Of a DNA stretch of 64,000 nucleotides, positions 32,626 to 41,304 are shown one piece after another. The first letter of the stretch is position 1, and each line of letters starts with the position of its first letter. The DNA comes from Pseudonocardia sediminis (GTDB lineage: Bacteria; Actinomycetota; Actinomycetes; Mycobacteriales; Pseudonocardiaceae): assembly GCF_004217185.1 (NCBI RefSeq), contig NZ_SHKL01000001.1, positions 1,177,001 through 1,241,000 on the forward strand. The letters run 5' to 3'. Under the pieces are notes generated by a model. The model did no database searches, had not been told where the DNA came from, and was given only the letters and a program-made list of their open reading frames with translations. A program made the position numbers and the translations under genes.

Positions 32626-33735
32626 GTGTCGACGGACGGCCGGACCGTCGCGTCCGGCGGCGCACCGGAGGACGGGGGTACCGTCGTCGCGGTGAGCGGC
32701 AACACGACGACGCGTCGTCTGACCGAGTTCAGCCACGGTGCCGGATGCGGGTGCAAGCTCGGTCCCGGCGCGCTGGCCGAGGTGCTCGCGGGGCTGACCC
32801 CGATCACCCACCCCGACCTGATCGTCGGCACCGAGACCGGTGACGACGCCGCCGTCTGGCGGCTCTCGGCGGACCGTGCGCTGGTCGCGACGACCGACTT
32901 CTTCACCCCGATCGTCGACGACCCGCGCACCTGGGGCGCCATCTCGGCGACCAATGCCGTCTCCGACGTCTACGCGATGGGCGGCACGCCGCTGTTCGCG
33001 CTCAACCTGGTCTGCTGGCCGTCCGAGGAGCTGCCCGGCTCGGTGCTCGCCGAGGTCCTCGACGGCGGCGCGAGCGTCGGACGGGCCTGCGGGTTCGCCG
33101 TGGTCGGCGGGCACACCGTGGACGACCCGGAGCCCAAGTACGGCCTGGCCGTCGTCGGTGAGGTGCACCCGGACCGCGTCCTGACCAACGCCGGCCTGCG
33201 CCCGGGCGACGCGCTGGTGCTGACCAAGCCGCTCGGCGTCGGCGTCGTCTCGACCGCGATCAAGACCGGCAAGGCCGACCCGGCGCTGGTCGAGCAGGCG
33301 ATCACGCTGATGACCACGGCCAACGCCGACGCCTCGCGCGCCGCGGTGGACTCCGGTGCGACCGGCTGCACCGACGTCACCGGCTACGGCCTGCTCGGGC
33401 ACCTGACGAAGATGGTCGTCGCCTCGGGGGTGGACGCGCACCTCGACGTCGCCTCGGTCCCGGTGATCGACGGCGTGCGGGAGCTGATCGCCGACGGCGT
33501 CGTGCCGGGCGGGACCCGCCGCAACCGCGAGTGGGTGGCCGACCGGCTCGTGCAGGGTGCCTTCGGCGAGAACGAGGCCCTGCTGCTGGCCGACGCCCAG
33601 ACCTCCGGCGGCCTGCTGTTCGGCGCCGCCCCGGACCGCGCCGACGCCGCGGTCGCCGCGCTGCGCGCGCAGGGCCACGGCGCCGCCCGGATCGGCACCG
33701 TCGAGTCCGGCGCGGGCCGGGTCCACCTGCACTGA
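32626..33735 (+). CDS. selD: Selenide, water dikinase SelD
   Basis: SelD makes selenophosphate from selenide and ATP. The active-site loop is GAGCGCKLGPG; the position that is selenocysteine in some organisms is cysteine here. Other signatures are ETGDDAAVWRL, TTDFFTPIVDDPRTWG, VVGGHTVDDPEPKYGL and GCTDVTGYGLLGHL. Two starts are possible, GTG 32626 (369 residues) or GTG 32692 (347 residues); the shorter one matches the family better, the longer one is listed. It diverges from the DivIVA-like gene and completes the selenocysteine set. Confidence 0.94.
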   Translation: MSTDGRTVASGGAPEDGGTVVAVSGNTTTRRLTEFSHGAGCGCKLGPGALAEVLAGLTPITHPDLIVGTETGDDAAVWRLSADRALVATTDFFTPIVDDPRTWGAISATNAVSDVYAMGGTPLFALNLVCWPSEELPGSVLAEVLDGGASVGRACGFAVVGGHTVDDPEPKYGLAVVGEVHPDRVLTNAGLRPGDALVLTKPLGVGVVSTAIKTGKADPALVEQAITLMTTANADASRAAVDSGATGCTDVTGYGLLGHLTKMVVASGVDAHLDVASVPVIDGVRELIADGVVPGGTRRNREWVADRLVQGAFGENEALLLADAQTSGGLLFGAAPDRADAAVAALRAQGHGAARIGTVESGAGRVHLH

Positions 33736-33807
33736 GAGGCGCGACGCACCCGGCCCGCCGGGGCCGGCCCCGCCACTAGGGTCGGGCGCATCGACGAGAA
33801 CCTGCCG

Positions 33808-34896
33808 GTGGACCGTTCCTGCGCCCGCACCCGGGCCTGGGTGGACGAGGCGATGCGACGGGTGCAGGCGGATGCGAACCGGTCCGCGGACACCCACCTG
33901 CACGTGTTCGGCCTGCCGCCGGAGTGGGGCGTGCAGGTCTACCTCAAGGACGAGTCGGTGCACCCGACCGGCAGCCTCAAGCACCGGCTGGCGCGTTCGC
34001 TGTTCCTCTACGGCCTGGCCAACGGCTGGATCGTCGAGGGGACGACGGTGGTCGAGGCCAGCTCCGGGTCCACCGCGGTGTCCGAGGCCTACTTCGCCCG
34101 GCTGATCGGTGTCCCGTTCGTCGCGGTGATGCCGCGGACGACGAGCCCGGAGAAGGTCCTGCTGATCGAGCGGCAGGGCGGGCGCTGCCACTTCGTCGAC
34201 GACGCCGGCGCCGTCTACGCCGAGGCCGAGCAGCTGGCCCGGGAGAGCGGCGGGCACTACCTGGACCAGTTCACCTACGCCGAGCGGGCCACCGACTGGC
34301 GCGGCAACAACAACATCGCCGAGTCGATGCTCGCGCAGATGTCGCACGAGCCGTACCCGGTGCCGGAGTGGGTCGTCGTCGGTGCGGGCACCGGCGGCAC
34401 GTCGGCGACGATCGGGCGCTACCTGCGCTACCGCCGGCTGCCCACCCGCCTGGCCGTCGTCGACCCGGAGGGCTCGGCGTTCTTCCCGGGCTGGGCGAGC
34501 GGCGCCACGGAGTACCGGACCGGGACCCCGTCGCGGATCGAGGGGATCGGCCGCCCGCGGATGGAGCCGAGCTTCGTCCCCAGCGTGATCGACCGGATGT
34601 TCCCGGTGCCGGACGCGGCCAGCGTCGCCGCGGCCCGGCACCTGCACGACGTCACCGGGCGCTGGGCCGGGGGCTCGACCGGCACGAACCTGTGGGGCGT
34701 GTGGCAGCTCGTGGCGCAGATGCTGCGCGACGGGCGCTCGGGCAGCGTCGTCACGCTGATCTGCGACGGTGGCGAGCGCTACCGGCACAGCTACTACGAC
34801 GACGACTGGGTCGCCGCCCAGGGCATGGACCTCGCCCCCTACCGGAAGACCCTGGACACGTTCCTGGCCTCGGGCCACTGGGACCCGCCCGCCTGA
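33808..34896 (+). CDS. Cds1-type L-cysteine desulfhydrase (PLP)
   Basis: The 362-residue PLP protein is related to cysteine synthases. Lysine in [10 protein letters not shown] is the Schiff base, [11 protein letters not shown] binds substrate and [14 protein letters not shown] binds the PLP phosphate. These variants and the C-terminal [10 protein letters not shown] match mycobacterial Rv3684/Cds1, which degrades cysteine to H2S, pyruvate and ammonia. GTG 33808 is the first usable start. It follows selD by 72 bases on the same strand. A role in freeing sulfide, or by analogy selenide, for SelD is possible but is inference from position only. Confidence 0.82.
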   Translation: MDRSCARTRAWVDEAMRRVQADANRSADTHLHVFGLPPEWGVQVYLKDESVHPTGSLKHRLARSLFLYGLANGWIVEGTTVVEASSGSTAVSEAYFARLIGVPFVAVMPRTTSPEKVLLIERQGGRCHFVDDAGAVYAEAEQLARESGGHYLDQFTYAERATDWRGNNNIAESMLAQMSHEPYPVPEWVVVGAGTGGTSATIGRYLRYRRLPTRLAVVDPEGSAFFPGWASGATEYRTGTPSRIEGIGRPRMEPSFVPSVIDRMFPVPDAASVAAARHLHDVTGRWAGGSTGTNLWGVWQLVAQMLRDGRSGSVVTLICDGGERYRHSYYDDDWVAAQGMDLAPYRKTLDTFLASGHWDPPA

Positions 34897-34899
34897 TCG

Positions 34900-36246
34900 C
34901 TACCGCTCCTCGAGCAGCGCGGCCGTGCCCAGGAGCAGGCGTTCGGACCCGGCCCGGCCGACCAGCTGCACCGGGCGGCGCTCGTCGCCCCACCGCACGG
35001 GCGCGACCAGCGACGGCAGCCCGGCCAGGTTCCACGCGCTCAGGCACGCCGGTGGCTCCCCATCCGCGGGGGCGGGCAGCAGCAGCACGTCGTAGCCGCC
35101 GTCGTCGAACAGGGCGACGGCCCGCTGACGCCACCGGCCGGGGCTGGCCGGGCGCGGCCCTCCGAGACGCCGGACCTGCCGGTCGCGGCGCAGTGCGGCG
35201 CGGACGTCCGGTCCGAGGAGGTCGGGGTCGAGGCCGAGCTCGTCGACACGCCGGGCCACGCCCGCGTCCCGGCGTCGCGACACCTGCGCCGGGAGCCACG
35301 CGCGGTACGGCGGGTCGTCGGCGGAGACCGCGACGTCGGACTCGGCGAGCCGCCGGGCCGCGGCGTGCACCGCACCGCAGGACCGCGGGTCGGCCCAGAG
35401 CCCGCGACCGGAGCGCAGCGAGCAGGCCACCGCCCGCGGCGCGGGCAGGTCCTCGACGCCGTCGGTGACGGTCACCGGGCGGGGCGCCCTCCCGGGCGGG
35501 AACAGAGCGCCGCCGGGGGAGGCCCAGCCCGGCGCCGTGCCCTGCCGGGGCACCGCCCCCGCGCGGGAGGCGCGCAGGACCTCGAAGGCCACCCGTACGC
35601 CGTCGACGTCGGCGGCGAGCACGGTCGTCCCCGCCAGGCCGGACCACAGGCGCGGAGCGCCGCCGGGCAGCGGGAGCTCCCGGCGTCCGGGGGTGAGCGC
35701 GAGGAGCCCGTGCGCCGCGGCGGCGGCCCGCAGCGCGCCGTCGCCGTCGATGCCGATGCTCAGCGCGGCCAGGCCCTCACCCGTCGCGGCGGCGGTGGCG
35801 CGCCCGCCCGGTGCGCCGTCGCGGCCCAGACCGAGCTCGGGGGCGATGGTCGTGCCGACCACCAGCGCACCGGCCGCGCGCAGGCGCCGGACCAGGACGT
35901 CGTCACGACGCACGGGGGTGTCGGCGGTGGCGGTGGAACCGTGACGGGTGGCGCGCCCGGCCACGTCGATGCCGTCCTCGACGGCGACCGGCACCCCGGC
36001 CAGCGGGAGCGCGAACCGGTCGGCGCGGGTGTCCAGCGCGGTGGCCTCGGCCCGGAGCCGCTCGGCGTCGACGCCGGCGAACAGCGCGGGTGCGATGTCA
36101 CGCGCACGGACCCGGGACAGGACGCTCTCCGCGACGTCGGACGCGGTGCGCCGCCCGGCGCGGACCGCGCCCGCGATACCGACCGGGTCCGCGGGAGTGC
36201 GCACACCCCGATCGGCAACCGTCATCGCGACATCGTCGCAGGTCAT
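34900..36246 (-). CDS. Amidase-signature family protein lacking the catalytic triad
   Basis: The fold of the amidase signature family is recognisable over about 450 residues: GVPVAVEDGIDVAG, TTIAPELGLGRDG and the GGRATAAATGEGLAALSIG block. In active enzymes these positions read GxPxxVKD and GGSSGGSAA, with a later serine in GGGSIR. Here the lysine is glutamate, the serines are replaced by Ala/Thr, and GDGALR stands for GGGSIR, so the Ser-cisSer-Lys triad is gone. ATG 36246 is listed; ATG 36225 is equally plausible. It lies between cds1 (convergent, three bases) and selC. It may be a binding protein or a decaying gene; the open frame favours the former. Confidence 0.75.
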   Translation of the reverse strand: MTCDDVAMTVADRGVRTPADPVGIAGAVRAGRRTASDVAESVLSRVRARDIAPALFAGVDAERLRAEATALDTRADRFALPLAGVPVAVEDGIDVAGRATRHGSTATADTPVRRDDVLVRRLRAAGALVVGTTIAPELGLGRDGAPGGRATAAATGEGLAALSIGIDGDGALRAAAAAHGLLALTPGRRELPLPGGAPRLWSGLAGTTVLAADVDGVRVAFEVLRASRAGAVPRQGTAPGWASPGGALFPPGRAPRPVTVTDGVEDLPAPRAVACSLRSGRGLWADPRSCGAVHAAARRLAESDVAVSADDPPYRAWLPAQVSRRRDAGVARRVDELGLDPDLLGPDVRAALRRDRQVRRLGGPRPASPGRWRQRAVALFDDGGYDVLLLPAPADGEPPACLSAWNLAGLPSLVAPVRWGDERRPVQLVGRAGSERLLLGTAALLEER

Positions 36247-36285
36247 GCGTCGGCGGCGGGGACGGCCCGCCGGAGAGCGGGCCGG

Positions 36286-36378
36286 CGGAGGCGGACGGGA
36301 ATCGAACCCGCCTGGCCGAGATGCTCGGCCACGTCGGTTTTGAAGACCGCGGGGGCCACCAGGCACCCATACGCCTCC
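36286..36378 (-). tRNA. selC: tRNA-Sec (UCA)
   Basis: The 93-base gene has the hallmarks of bacterial selenocysteine tRNA: acceptor GGAGGCG/CGCCTCC, a long variable arm (GTGGCCGAGCATCTCGGCCA), an extended D-arm and anticodon TCA in loop CTTCAAA. The T-arm is GGCGGGTTCGATTCCCGTC. Discriminator G precedes non-encoded CCA. One mismatch (G-A) lies at the base of the anticodon stem. It reads UGA and supports, with selA, selB and selD, a full selenocysteine pathway. It lies ten bases downstream of a STAS gene on the same strand. Confidence 0.95.
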
Positions 36379-36388
36379 ATGCCCCGCG

Positions 36389-36784
36389 TCAGCCCGCCTT
36401 GTGCAGGGCCTCCGGGACGCCGTCGGCGACGTCGAACATCGACAGCAGCCCGGTCGCCTCGAGCGCGCGGGTCACCGTGTGCGAGCCGCAGACCAGCCGC
36501 AGGCGGTGCCCGGAGCCGTCGGCCTCGTCCTTCACCGCGACCAGCGCGGCGAGGCCGGCGGAACCGAGGAACGTCACCCGCGACAGGTCGACCACCAGCA
36601 GGTCGGCCGAGGGCATCTGGCCGGAGAGCTGCTCGCGCAGCACCGGCGCCGTCATCGTGTCGAGCTCGCCGTGCACGTGGACGACGACGGCGTCCTTCCC
36701 GTGCGCGACGACCTCGAAGCGGACGACCTCGCCGACGTCGGGGGTCGTCCCGTCCCCCACACCGGTGGGCGTCTCACTGCTCAT
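36389..36784 (-). CDS. STAS-domain anti-sigma factor antagonist
   Basis: The 131-residue protein carries a STAS domain with VVVHVHGELDTMTAPVLREQL and SRVTFLGSAGLAALV, read here as separate blocks near 38-58 and 72-86. The phosphorylation-site serine is kept. ATG 36784 gives a short Thr/Gly-rich start. It is the third STAS antagonist in the window and is not beside a kinase or phosphatase gene, so its partner is elsewhere. It lies just upstream of selC on the same strand. Confidence 0.85.
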   Translation of the reverse strand: MSSETPTGVGDGTTPDVGEVVRFEVVAHGKDAVVVHVHGELDTMTAPVLREQLSGQMPSADLLVVDLSRVTFLGSAGLAALVAVKDEADGSGHRLRLVCGSHTVTRALEATGLLSMFDVADGVPEALHKAG

Positions 36785-37023
36785 GTGCACCGTGCTCCCT
36801 CGACAGGTCACCGGGTCCGGGACGGGTCGGACCGGTTGAGTGGATCGTCACTCTCGGTGACGCATCGACTCGGACGCTGGATCGATGTTCCGTGCCGTCC
36901 CCGCAACAGCCTAGTCAGGCTCGGGATCAACCCTAAGGGCGCGGGGTGTGACACACAACAACACCACCCGGCCGGGGCGAACGGGTGATCCACGACGGCG
37001 ACGGGCCTGAGATCCTGTGCTGC

Positions 37024-37494
37024 ATGACGTCTGCCACGCCCGGGGAGTTCCGGGTCCGGATCGGTGTCCGCAGCTACGAGGTCGACGTGAACGGCCACGT
37101 CAACCACGCCGTCTACCACCAGTACGCCGAGCACGCCCGGATGGAGCACTTCCGCGTGGCGGGGCTGTCGCAGGCCGCTCTCGGCGAGCACGGCGTCACC
37201 GTCGTCCTCCTCGCGACGACGGTGGCGTTCCGGGCCGAGCTGCGGGCCGGCGAGGAGATCGAGGTGGACTCCGACATCGCGTTCGGCGAGGGCCGGTCCT
37301 TCACCATGAGTCACCGGATCGTGCGCGACCACGACGTCGACGGTTCACCCGTCGAGGCGACCCTCGCCGCGGACGTGGAGTGCACGCTCGGGCTGATGGA
37401 CCTGTCGCAGCGCCGTCTGGTGACCGGTCCGCGGGAGCTGCTCGCGGCCGCGGCGAAGCGGCCCGAGATCCTCCCCGGGCCCGTCAGGGGGTGA
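37024..37494 (+). CDS. Hotdog-fold acyl-CoA thioesterase (4HBT type)
   Basis: The 156-residue protein has the hotdog-fold thioesterase pattern RSYEVDVNGHVNHAVYHQYAEHAR, split here as RSYEVDVNGHVNH and YHQYAEHAR, with the catalytic aspartate in the DVNGHVNH turn. YbgC and 4-hydroxybenzoyl-CoA thioesterases share it. It would hydrolyse short or aromatic acyl-CoAs. ATG 37024 is preferred to GTG 36985 because the domain starts a dozen residues later. It converges on the glycosyltransferase with an 11-base overlap of ends. 4-Hydroxybenzoate genes at 47 kb raise the possibility of 4-hydroxybenzoyl-CoA as substrate, but distance makes this weak. Confidence 0.85.
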   Translation: MTSATPGEFRVRIGVRSYEVDVNGHVNHAVYHQYAEHARMEHFRVAGLSQAALGEHGVTVVLLATTVAFRAELRAGEEIEVDSDIAFGEGRSFTMSHRIVRDHDVDGSPVEATLAADVECTLGLMDLSQRRLVTGPRELLAAAAKRPEILPGPVRG

Positions 37495-38740
37495 GGACCT
37501 CGTCGCGGTGCAGCGCGGCGGTCGGCGCGTCGCTGCAAGCGGGCATCAGCGCCGGCACGGTGCCGCCGGCGCGGCGCACCGCGCGGCGCGAGCGCAGGTA
37601 GGCGCCGGGCCCGGCGAGCAGGCCGCGGGTGCGGGTCTGGTCGGCGTCGGCCGGCATCGCGTCGCCGGCACCGGCCTCGCGGTCGGAGATGTGGCGCAGC
37701 CGCGCGATCGCGGCCGGGAGCCGGCGCATCGCCGCCGCGCGGCCCTGCGGGCTCAGCGCGACCTTGGCCAGGAAGCTGCCCAGCCCGACCGCGTAGCCCT
37801 CGAGCTGCACGCGCAGCGCGGCCTGGTCGACGCGGTGGTGGTGCCAGACGTAGGCGCCGGGGACGTAGCCCAGCGTGTGCCCGGCCAGCACCATCCGGAC
37901 CATGAACTCGCAGTCCTCGCCCCCGTGGGTCGGGGTACCGGGGCCCATCGCCTCGTCGAACCCGCCGACGGCGCGGGCCTGCGCCGCACGCACGGCCAGG
38001 TTCGCGCCGATGCCGAACAGGCCGGGGGAGAACGGGAAGATCGGGGAGTCCGACGGCGGTGCGGCCATCGAGAAGGTGCGCGGCACGAAGCCCTTGTTCC
38101 AGGCCAGCGCGACGTCGGCGGCCCTCTCCTCCGGCGTGCCCAGGCGCGCGGCCAGGACCGGGCCGGACAGGCACGCCAGGGCCGGGTCCGCGGCGAACGC
38201 GCCCGAGATCCGCGAGGCCCAGGAGCGGTCGACCTCGGTGTCGTCGTCGGTGAACGCGACGACCTCGGTGCGGGCCTCGGCGAGACCGCGGTTGCGCCCG
38301 ACCGACGCGCCGCGGCGGGCCTCACGCACGTAGCACACCCGCGGGCTGGCGAAGGTGTCGACGATCCGGGCGGTGCTCTCGTCGACGGGGTCGTTGTCGA
38401 CGACGACGACCTGCAGCGCCGGGTGGTCGGAGGCGAGCACGCTGCGCAGGCAGCGGCCCAGGCTCTCCGCGCGGTTGCGGGTGGCGATCACGACGGTGAT
38501 CGGCTCGGTCGACGTCGGTGCGCCCCGGACCGCGGCCGGCGGGCCGAGCGGTGCGACGGCGGCGGCGAGGTCGGCGGCGGTGGCCCGGCCGTCCCGCATC
38601 GGGACGGTCACCTGGCCCTGCGGGGTGCCGGCGACGGTGACCAGGAGACGGGCCGCGCGGTAGCCCGTGCCGACCTGGAGGTCGTGCAGCGGAGCGAGCC
38701 GGTCGAGCTCGCCCACCCAGGTCGGTTCGTTCTGTGCCAT
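37484..38740 (-). CDS. Family 2 glycosyltransferase
   Basis: The 418-residue GT-A fold protein has an N-terminal extension of about 85 residues before TVVIATRNRAESLGRCLRS, then the nucleotide-sugar site VVVDNDP, the DDD metal motif in AFTDDDTEVDRSW, the acceptor loop FGIGANLAVRA and the base GGEDCEF. It ends with a 100-residue helical tail without clear membrane spans. Donor and acceptor are unknown. Related proteins transfer sugars to cell-envelope or metabolite acceptors. ATG 38740 is chosen over ATG 38758. It is monocistronic. Confidence 0.88.
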   Translation of the reverse strand: MAQNEPTWVGELDRLAPLHDLQVGTGYRAARLLVTVAGTPQGQVTVPMRDGRATAADLAAAVAPLGPPAAVRGAPTSTEPITVVIATRNRAESLGRCLRSVLASDHPALQVVVVDNDPVDESTARIVDTFASPRVCYVREARRGASVGRNRGLAEARTEVVAFTDDDTEVDRSWASRISGAFAADPALACLSGPVLAARLGTPEERAADVALAWNKGFVPRTFSMAAPPSDSPIFPFSPGLFGIGANLAVRAAQARAVGGFDEAMGPGTPTHGGEDCEFMVRMVLAGHTLGYVPGAYVWHHHRVDQAALRVQLEGYAVGLGSFLAKVALSPQGRAAAMRRLPAAIARLRHISDREAGAGDAMPADADQTRTRGLLAGPGAYLRSRRAVRRAGGTVPALMPACSDAPTAALHRDEVLTP

Positions 38741-38898
38741 AGGCGTAAGTGTCCGCACGACGGCTGTGGGGACACTGAGAGTCGCTGAAAACGTGCTCAG
38801 CGTCGCTTTGCGTGATGCTCTTCCGTTTCGTCACCCGGTCGGTGGGTGTGCACCGGAACACGGTCCGTCCGAGCTGATCAGCGGCCTAGGCTGATCAG

Positions 38899-39876
38899 GT
38901 GAGTGATCGGCCGCGGGCCCGGACCCTGCTCGGCGACCCCGATGTGGTGTCACTCCTCCGGCGACGACACGCCGAGGGGAGCCGTCCTTCGGCGCGTCGG
39001 GACCCCCATCGGGTGGCGCTGGTGGTCGGGGGCGGAGGCATGCGGGGGGCCTATCCAGCGGGAATGCTGGATGCGCTGGACTCGATCGGGTTACGCGACG
39101 CCGTCGACGAGATCTACGGTGCTTCGTCCGGTTCCTTCCTCGCCGCGTGTTTCGCGGCCGGTCACGCGGCCGGTGCGGCGGCGTCGTTCCCGGAGGATCT
39201 GGCGTCGCGGGCGTTCGTCGATCTGCGCCGGTTCGCGAGCCGGCGCCCGGTGCTCTCGCTCGACCACCTCCTGTACGGTGTCCTCGGCGGGACCAAGCCG
39301 ATGCCCTGGGACGCGCTGTTGGCGAGCCCGATGCGGGTCCGGCTCGTCGCGACGGCGGTGGACGACCTGCGACCGCGCGTGCTCGGCGGGCTCACCGACC
39401 CGGACGCGTGGCGGCGCGGCCTGCGCGCCAGCGCGGCGATCCCGGTGATCGCCGGGCCGGCCGTGGAACACGAGGGCCGCCGCTGGGTGGACGGGTCGAT
39501 CGGGGAGCCGCTGGCGCTGGCCCGGGCGGTGCGCGGCGGCGCCACGCACGTCCTCGTACTGCTCTCGCGCCCGACCGCGGACCTGCGCCTCGACCCGGAC
39601 GTCCGGATCCCCTGGTGGGCCCGGCTGCTGGACCGGTTCACGCCGGGCCTGGGCACGCTGACCCAGGGCGAGGCCCGCTACGGCGCCGACCTCGCGCTCG
39701 TCACCGATCCGGCGCACCCGGGCCTGCGCGGCGCGCGGGTGGCCGCGATCGAGCCGTCCACCGGGACCGGCATGGGCGCGCTGACCGTCGACCCGGGCCC
39801 GGTCGGCGACGCCGTCCGGGTGGGCCGGGAGTCGGCGCTCGCGGCCCTGGGGTCGGACGCGCTGCCGCACCGCTGA
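38899..39876 (+). CDS. Patatin-like phospholipase
   Basis: The 325-residue patatin-fold protein has the oxyanion loop GGGGMRGAY, the nucleophile elbow GASSGS and the catalytic aspartate in WVDGSIGEP, so the Ser-Asp dyad is complete. It has no signal peptide and should act on cytoplasmic or membrane lipids. GTG 38899 follows the divergent glycosyltransferase gene by about 160 bases. It precedes cinA by 38 bases on the same strand, so the two may share a transcript. Confidence 0.9.
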   Translation: MSDRPRARTLLGDPDVVSLLRRRHAEGSRPSARRDPHRVALVVGGGGMRGAYPAGMLDALDSIGLRDAVDEIYGASSGSFLAACFAAGHAAGAAASFPEDLASRAFVDLRRFASRRPVLSLDHLLYGVLGGTKPMPWDALLASPMRVRLVATAVDDLRPRVLGGLTDPDAWRRGLRASAAIPVIAGPAVEHEGRRWVDGSIGEPLALARAVRGGATHVLVLLSRPTADLRLDPDVRIPWWARLLDRFTPGLGTLTQGEARYGADLALVTDPAHPGLRGARVAAIEPSTGTGMGALTVDPGPVGDAVRVGRESALAALGSDALPHR

Positions 39877-39914
39877 CCTCGGCGACCGCCGGATCGCGCG
39901 GGTAGGTTCGGCCC

Positions 39915-41228
39915 ATGTCCGATGATCCCGCCGCCACCACCCGTCCCAAGGCCGCCGTGCTGGTCACCGGCAGCGAGCTGCTGACCGGTCTGGTGCAGGA
40001 CGCGAACGGCCCGTTCGTGGCCCGCGAGCTGGGCGGGCTGGGGTTCGAGGTCTCCGAGCTGATGCTGGTCGGTGACCGTCCCGAGGACCTGCGTTCGGCC
40101 CTGGACTTCGTCTCCGGCAACGGCATCGAGCTGGTGGTCACCAGCGGCGGGCTCGGCCCGACCGCGGACGACCTGACCGCCGAGGTCGTCGCCGGGTTCT
40201 GCGGCGTGGAGTCCCACCTCGACGACGACGTCCGCGAGGTGATCAACGCCAAGATCGCGCGCTGGGCCTCGCGCAGCGGTTTCGACGGGGCCGCCCTCGA
40301 CGAGGCCACCCGCAAGCAGGCGATGGTGCCCGAGGGCGCGTCGGTGCTGGACCCGGTCGGCACCGCGCCCGGCCTGGTGCTGCGCGGTGCGACGGGACCG
40401 CTGGTCGTCGTGCTGCCCGGGCCGCCGCGGGAGCTGCAGGGCATGTGGCCCTCGGCCCTGTCCTCGCCGCCGATGGCCGAGCTGCTCGCCGGCGTCCCGC
40501 ACGCCGAGCCCCGCCTGCTGCGGTTCTTCGGCCTGCCCGAGTCCGAGATCGCCGCGACGCTGCGCGAGATCGAGACCTCCGGGGAGTTCCCGGAGCTGGC
40601 CCGCGTGGAGGTCACGACCTGCCTGCGCCGCTCCGAGCTGGAGGTGGACCTGCACCCGCTGCCCGGCGCGGAGCCGACCGCCGAGGCCCTGGCCGACAGG
40701 ATCGTCGAGGTGCACCGGCGCAACCTGGTCAGCGCCGACGGCACGACCACCGACGAGCTGCTGGCCCGCGCCCTCGGCGAGCACGGCCTGACCGTGGCCA
40801 CCGGGGAGTCCTGCACCGGCGGCCTGCTCGCCGGGCGCCTCGTCGACCGCCCGGGTTCGTCGTCGTACGTGTCCGGGGGAGTGGTCGCCTACTCCAACGA
40901 GGCGAAGTCCTCGCTGCTCGGCGTGCCGGCGGAGATGATCGAGACGCACGGCGCGGTGTCGCCGGAGGTCGCCCGCGCCCTGGCCGACGGCGCCCGCGAG
41001 CGCTTCGGCGCCGACGTCGGCATCGGCATCACCGGCGTCGCGGGCCCGGACGGCGGCACCGAGGCCAAGCCCGTCGGCTACGTCTGCTTCTGTGTGACGA
41101 CGGCCGACGGCGGCGTGATCGCGCGCGACCCGCAGCTGCCGGGCAGCCGCTCCGACGTCCGCGAACGCTCGGTCGACCTCGGCATGCACCTGCTGCTGCG
41201 CGCCGCGGGCGGGCTGCCCCGGGGCTGA
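39915..41228 (+). CDS. cinA: CinA-family nicotinamide-nucleotide amidohydrolase
   Basis: The 437-residue protein joins an N-terminal MoaB/CinA domain (VLVTGSELLTGLV, TSGGLGPTADD, LPGPPRELQGMW) to a C-terminal PncC domain (TGESCTGGLLAGRLVDRPGS, GGVVAYSNEAK, GITGVAGPDGGT). The PncC part deamidates NMN to nicotinate mononucleotide in pyridine salvage; the serine and adjacent residues for this are intact. ATG 39915 lies 38 bases after the patatin gene. A strong terminator follows. Confidence 0.94.
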   Translation: MSDDPAATTRPKAAVLVTGSELLTGLVQDANGPFVARELGGLGFEVSELMLVGDRPEDLRSALDFVSGNGIELVVTSGGLGPTADDLTAEVVAGFCGVESHLDDDVREVINAKIARWASRSGFDGAALDEATRKQAMVPEGASVLDPVGTAPGLVLRGATGPLVVVLPGPPRELQGMWPSALSSPPMAELLAGVPHAEPRLLRFFGLPESEIAATLREIETSGEFPELARVEVTTCLRRSELEVDLHPLPGAEPTAEALADRIVEVHRRNLVSADGTTTDELLARALGEHGLTVATGESCTGGLLAGRLVDRPGSSSYVSGGVVAYSNEAKSSLLGVPAEMIETHGAVSPEVARALADGARERFGADVGIGITGVAGPDGGTEAKPVGYVCFCVTTADGGVIARDPQLPGSRSDVRERSVDLGMHLLLRAAGGLPRG

Positions 41229-41248
41229 GCACCATCGTCCAGGAACGA

Positions 41249-41288
41249 CGAGAGCCCCGCCCGGAGAGGATCCGGAGCGGGGCTCTCG
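41249..41288. terminator. Bidirectional terminator between cinA and sodA
   Basis: CGAGAGCCCCGC and GCGGGGCTCTCG pair perfectly around a 16-base loop. On the minus strand the loop reads TCCGGATCCTCTCCGG and contains an anti-Shine-Dalgarno-like GGATCCTCTCC. It ends both cinA (plus) and sodA (minus). Confidence 0.85.
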
Positions 41289-41304
41289 CGTGTCGCGAGG
41301 GTGC

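Noticed and set aside
32626..33735. SelD as a selenoprotein
   Set aside because: The active loop GAGCGCK is encoded with cysteine codons and there is no in-frame TGA.
36286..36378. Recoded tRNA-Sec with a non-UCA anticodon, as known in some actinobacteria
   Set aside because: The loop CTTCAAA reads as anticodon TCA, so UGA decoding is standard.
36946..36956. GTGTG-A-CACAC palindrome upstream of the third STAS gene as a CRP site
   Set aside because: The spacing does not fit TGTGA-N6-TCACA, and such short GT/AC dyads are expected by chance.
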